64,000 nt of DNA, from assembly GCF_027921745.1 (NCBI RefSeq), contig NC_079239.1:2817501-2881500 (forward strand), written 5' to 3'. The position numbers and the translations under genes were made by a program. The first letter of the stretch is position 1; the number at the start of each line of letters is the position of its first letter. A model generated the notes under the pieces. That model was not told the origin of the DNA. It ran no database searches and saw nothing but the letters and a program-made list of their open reading frames with translations. Origin of the DNA: Schizosaccharomyces osmophilus (lineage: Eukaryota > Ascomycota > Schizosaccharomycetes > Schizosaccharomycetales > Schizosaccharomycetaceae). Below, piece after piece: positions 63,724-64,000 of the stretch.

Positions 63724-64000
63724 ATGCATTCTGTTTTAGTAATTGGAAGCGGGTTCCTCGGAAGCCACATCATTCGGCAATTATGCAAGCGTGAACAACT
63801 CCGAATTGCTGCGTTTGATCTTTTCGACAATGAAAAGCTGAATCAAGAAGTGGGCCACCGGTTCACCATGTACACTGGTGACTTGACAAAAAATGAAGAT
63901 TTAGATCGTGTTTTTTCTGCCTTCCAGCCCCAAACTGTCATCCATACGGCATCCCCTGTGCACAACTTGGGCCGTGACATTTATTTTCAAATAAACGTAA
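63724..64000 (+). CDS. erg26: sterol C-4 decarboxylase / 3-beta-hydroxysteroid dehydrogenase, N-terminal part
   Basis: The window ends inside this gene; 92 codons are present. MHSVLVIGSGFLGSHIIRQL carries the NAD-binding GxGFLGxH motif of extended short-chain dehydrogenases. It is followed by AAFDLFD at the second strand, GDLT, and VIHTASPVHNLGRDIYFQINV, which matches the VIHTASP motif of Erg26/NSDHL. Erg26 oxidises and decarboxylates C-4 sterol intermediates in ergosterol synthesis at the ER. From memory, the S. pombe trr1 neighbour is annotated as a 3-beta-hydroxysteroid dehydrogenase, in line with this call. Active-site YxxxK lies beyond the window. Confidence 0.88.
   Translation, partial: MHSVLVIGSGFLGSHIIRQLCKREQLRIAAFDLFDNEKLNQEVGHRFTMYTGDLTKNEDLDRVFSAFQPQTVIHTASPVHNLGRDIYFQINV

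Overview
The window comes from a fission yeast, most likely of the Schizosaccharomyces octosporus / osmophilus / cryophilus group. The evidence is a five-exon wtf gene beside a 5S rRNA gene that reads almost like the S. pombe 5S sequence, short introns with GTANGT donors and CTAAC/CTAAT branch sites, forkhead (FLEX-type) meiotic motifs, and a set of fission yeast genes (dhc1, rga1, trr1, nop14, mmd1, fnp1, dml1, por1). No tools were used; families and exon joins were read by eye.

Positions 1 to about 13.4 kb form an accessory block: an intact-looking wtf meiotic driver (314-1407), a dispersed 5S gene (2146-2264), the remains of a multi-pass membrane protein gene that looks like the GOST/PTM1 family (2981-4369), an intact ORF for only the C-terminal half of topoisomerase II with altered active-site motifs (5034-6596), two small genes, porin (por1), the relic of a TauD/Xan1-like dioxygenase (11540-12052) and a small unknown ORF. 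Spacers are long and carry homopolymer tracts.

From 13.5 to 46.3 kb comes a conserved block: a UPF0662/DUF2408 protein, FNIP homolog fnp1, dml1, cornichon erv14, an Arc1-type tRNA synthetase cofactor, a mitochondrial protein that looks like bacterial RNase P protein RnpA, mmd1, dynein heavy chain dhc1 (12.6 kb single ORF), dbp4, cca1 and fig4. From memory, this order matches the S. pombe chromosome I cosmids c30C2 and c1093. From 47 to 64 kb come a four-RRM protein, alg6, rga1, nop14, trr1 and the start of erg26; the last four match my memory of S. pombe cosmid SPBC3F6, so a rearrangement breakpoint relative to S. pombe probably lies near 46-54 kb.

A mitochondrial theme recurs. Besides por1 and the RnpA-like protein, three genes (the Arc1-like cofactor, cca1 and trr1) each appear to offer two start codons that would make a mitochondrial and a non-mitochondrial form. 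In trr1 the cytosolic start codon is assembled across an intron, downstream of a 116-residue mitochondrial-type leader whose coding strand contains no other ATG in any frame. Meiotic functions are the second theme: wtf, dhc1 and several FLEX sites.
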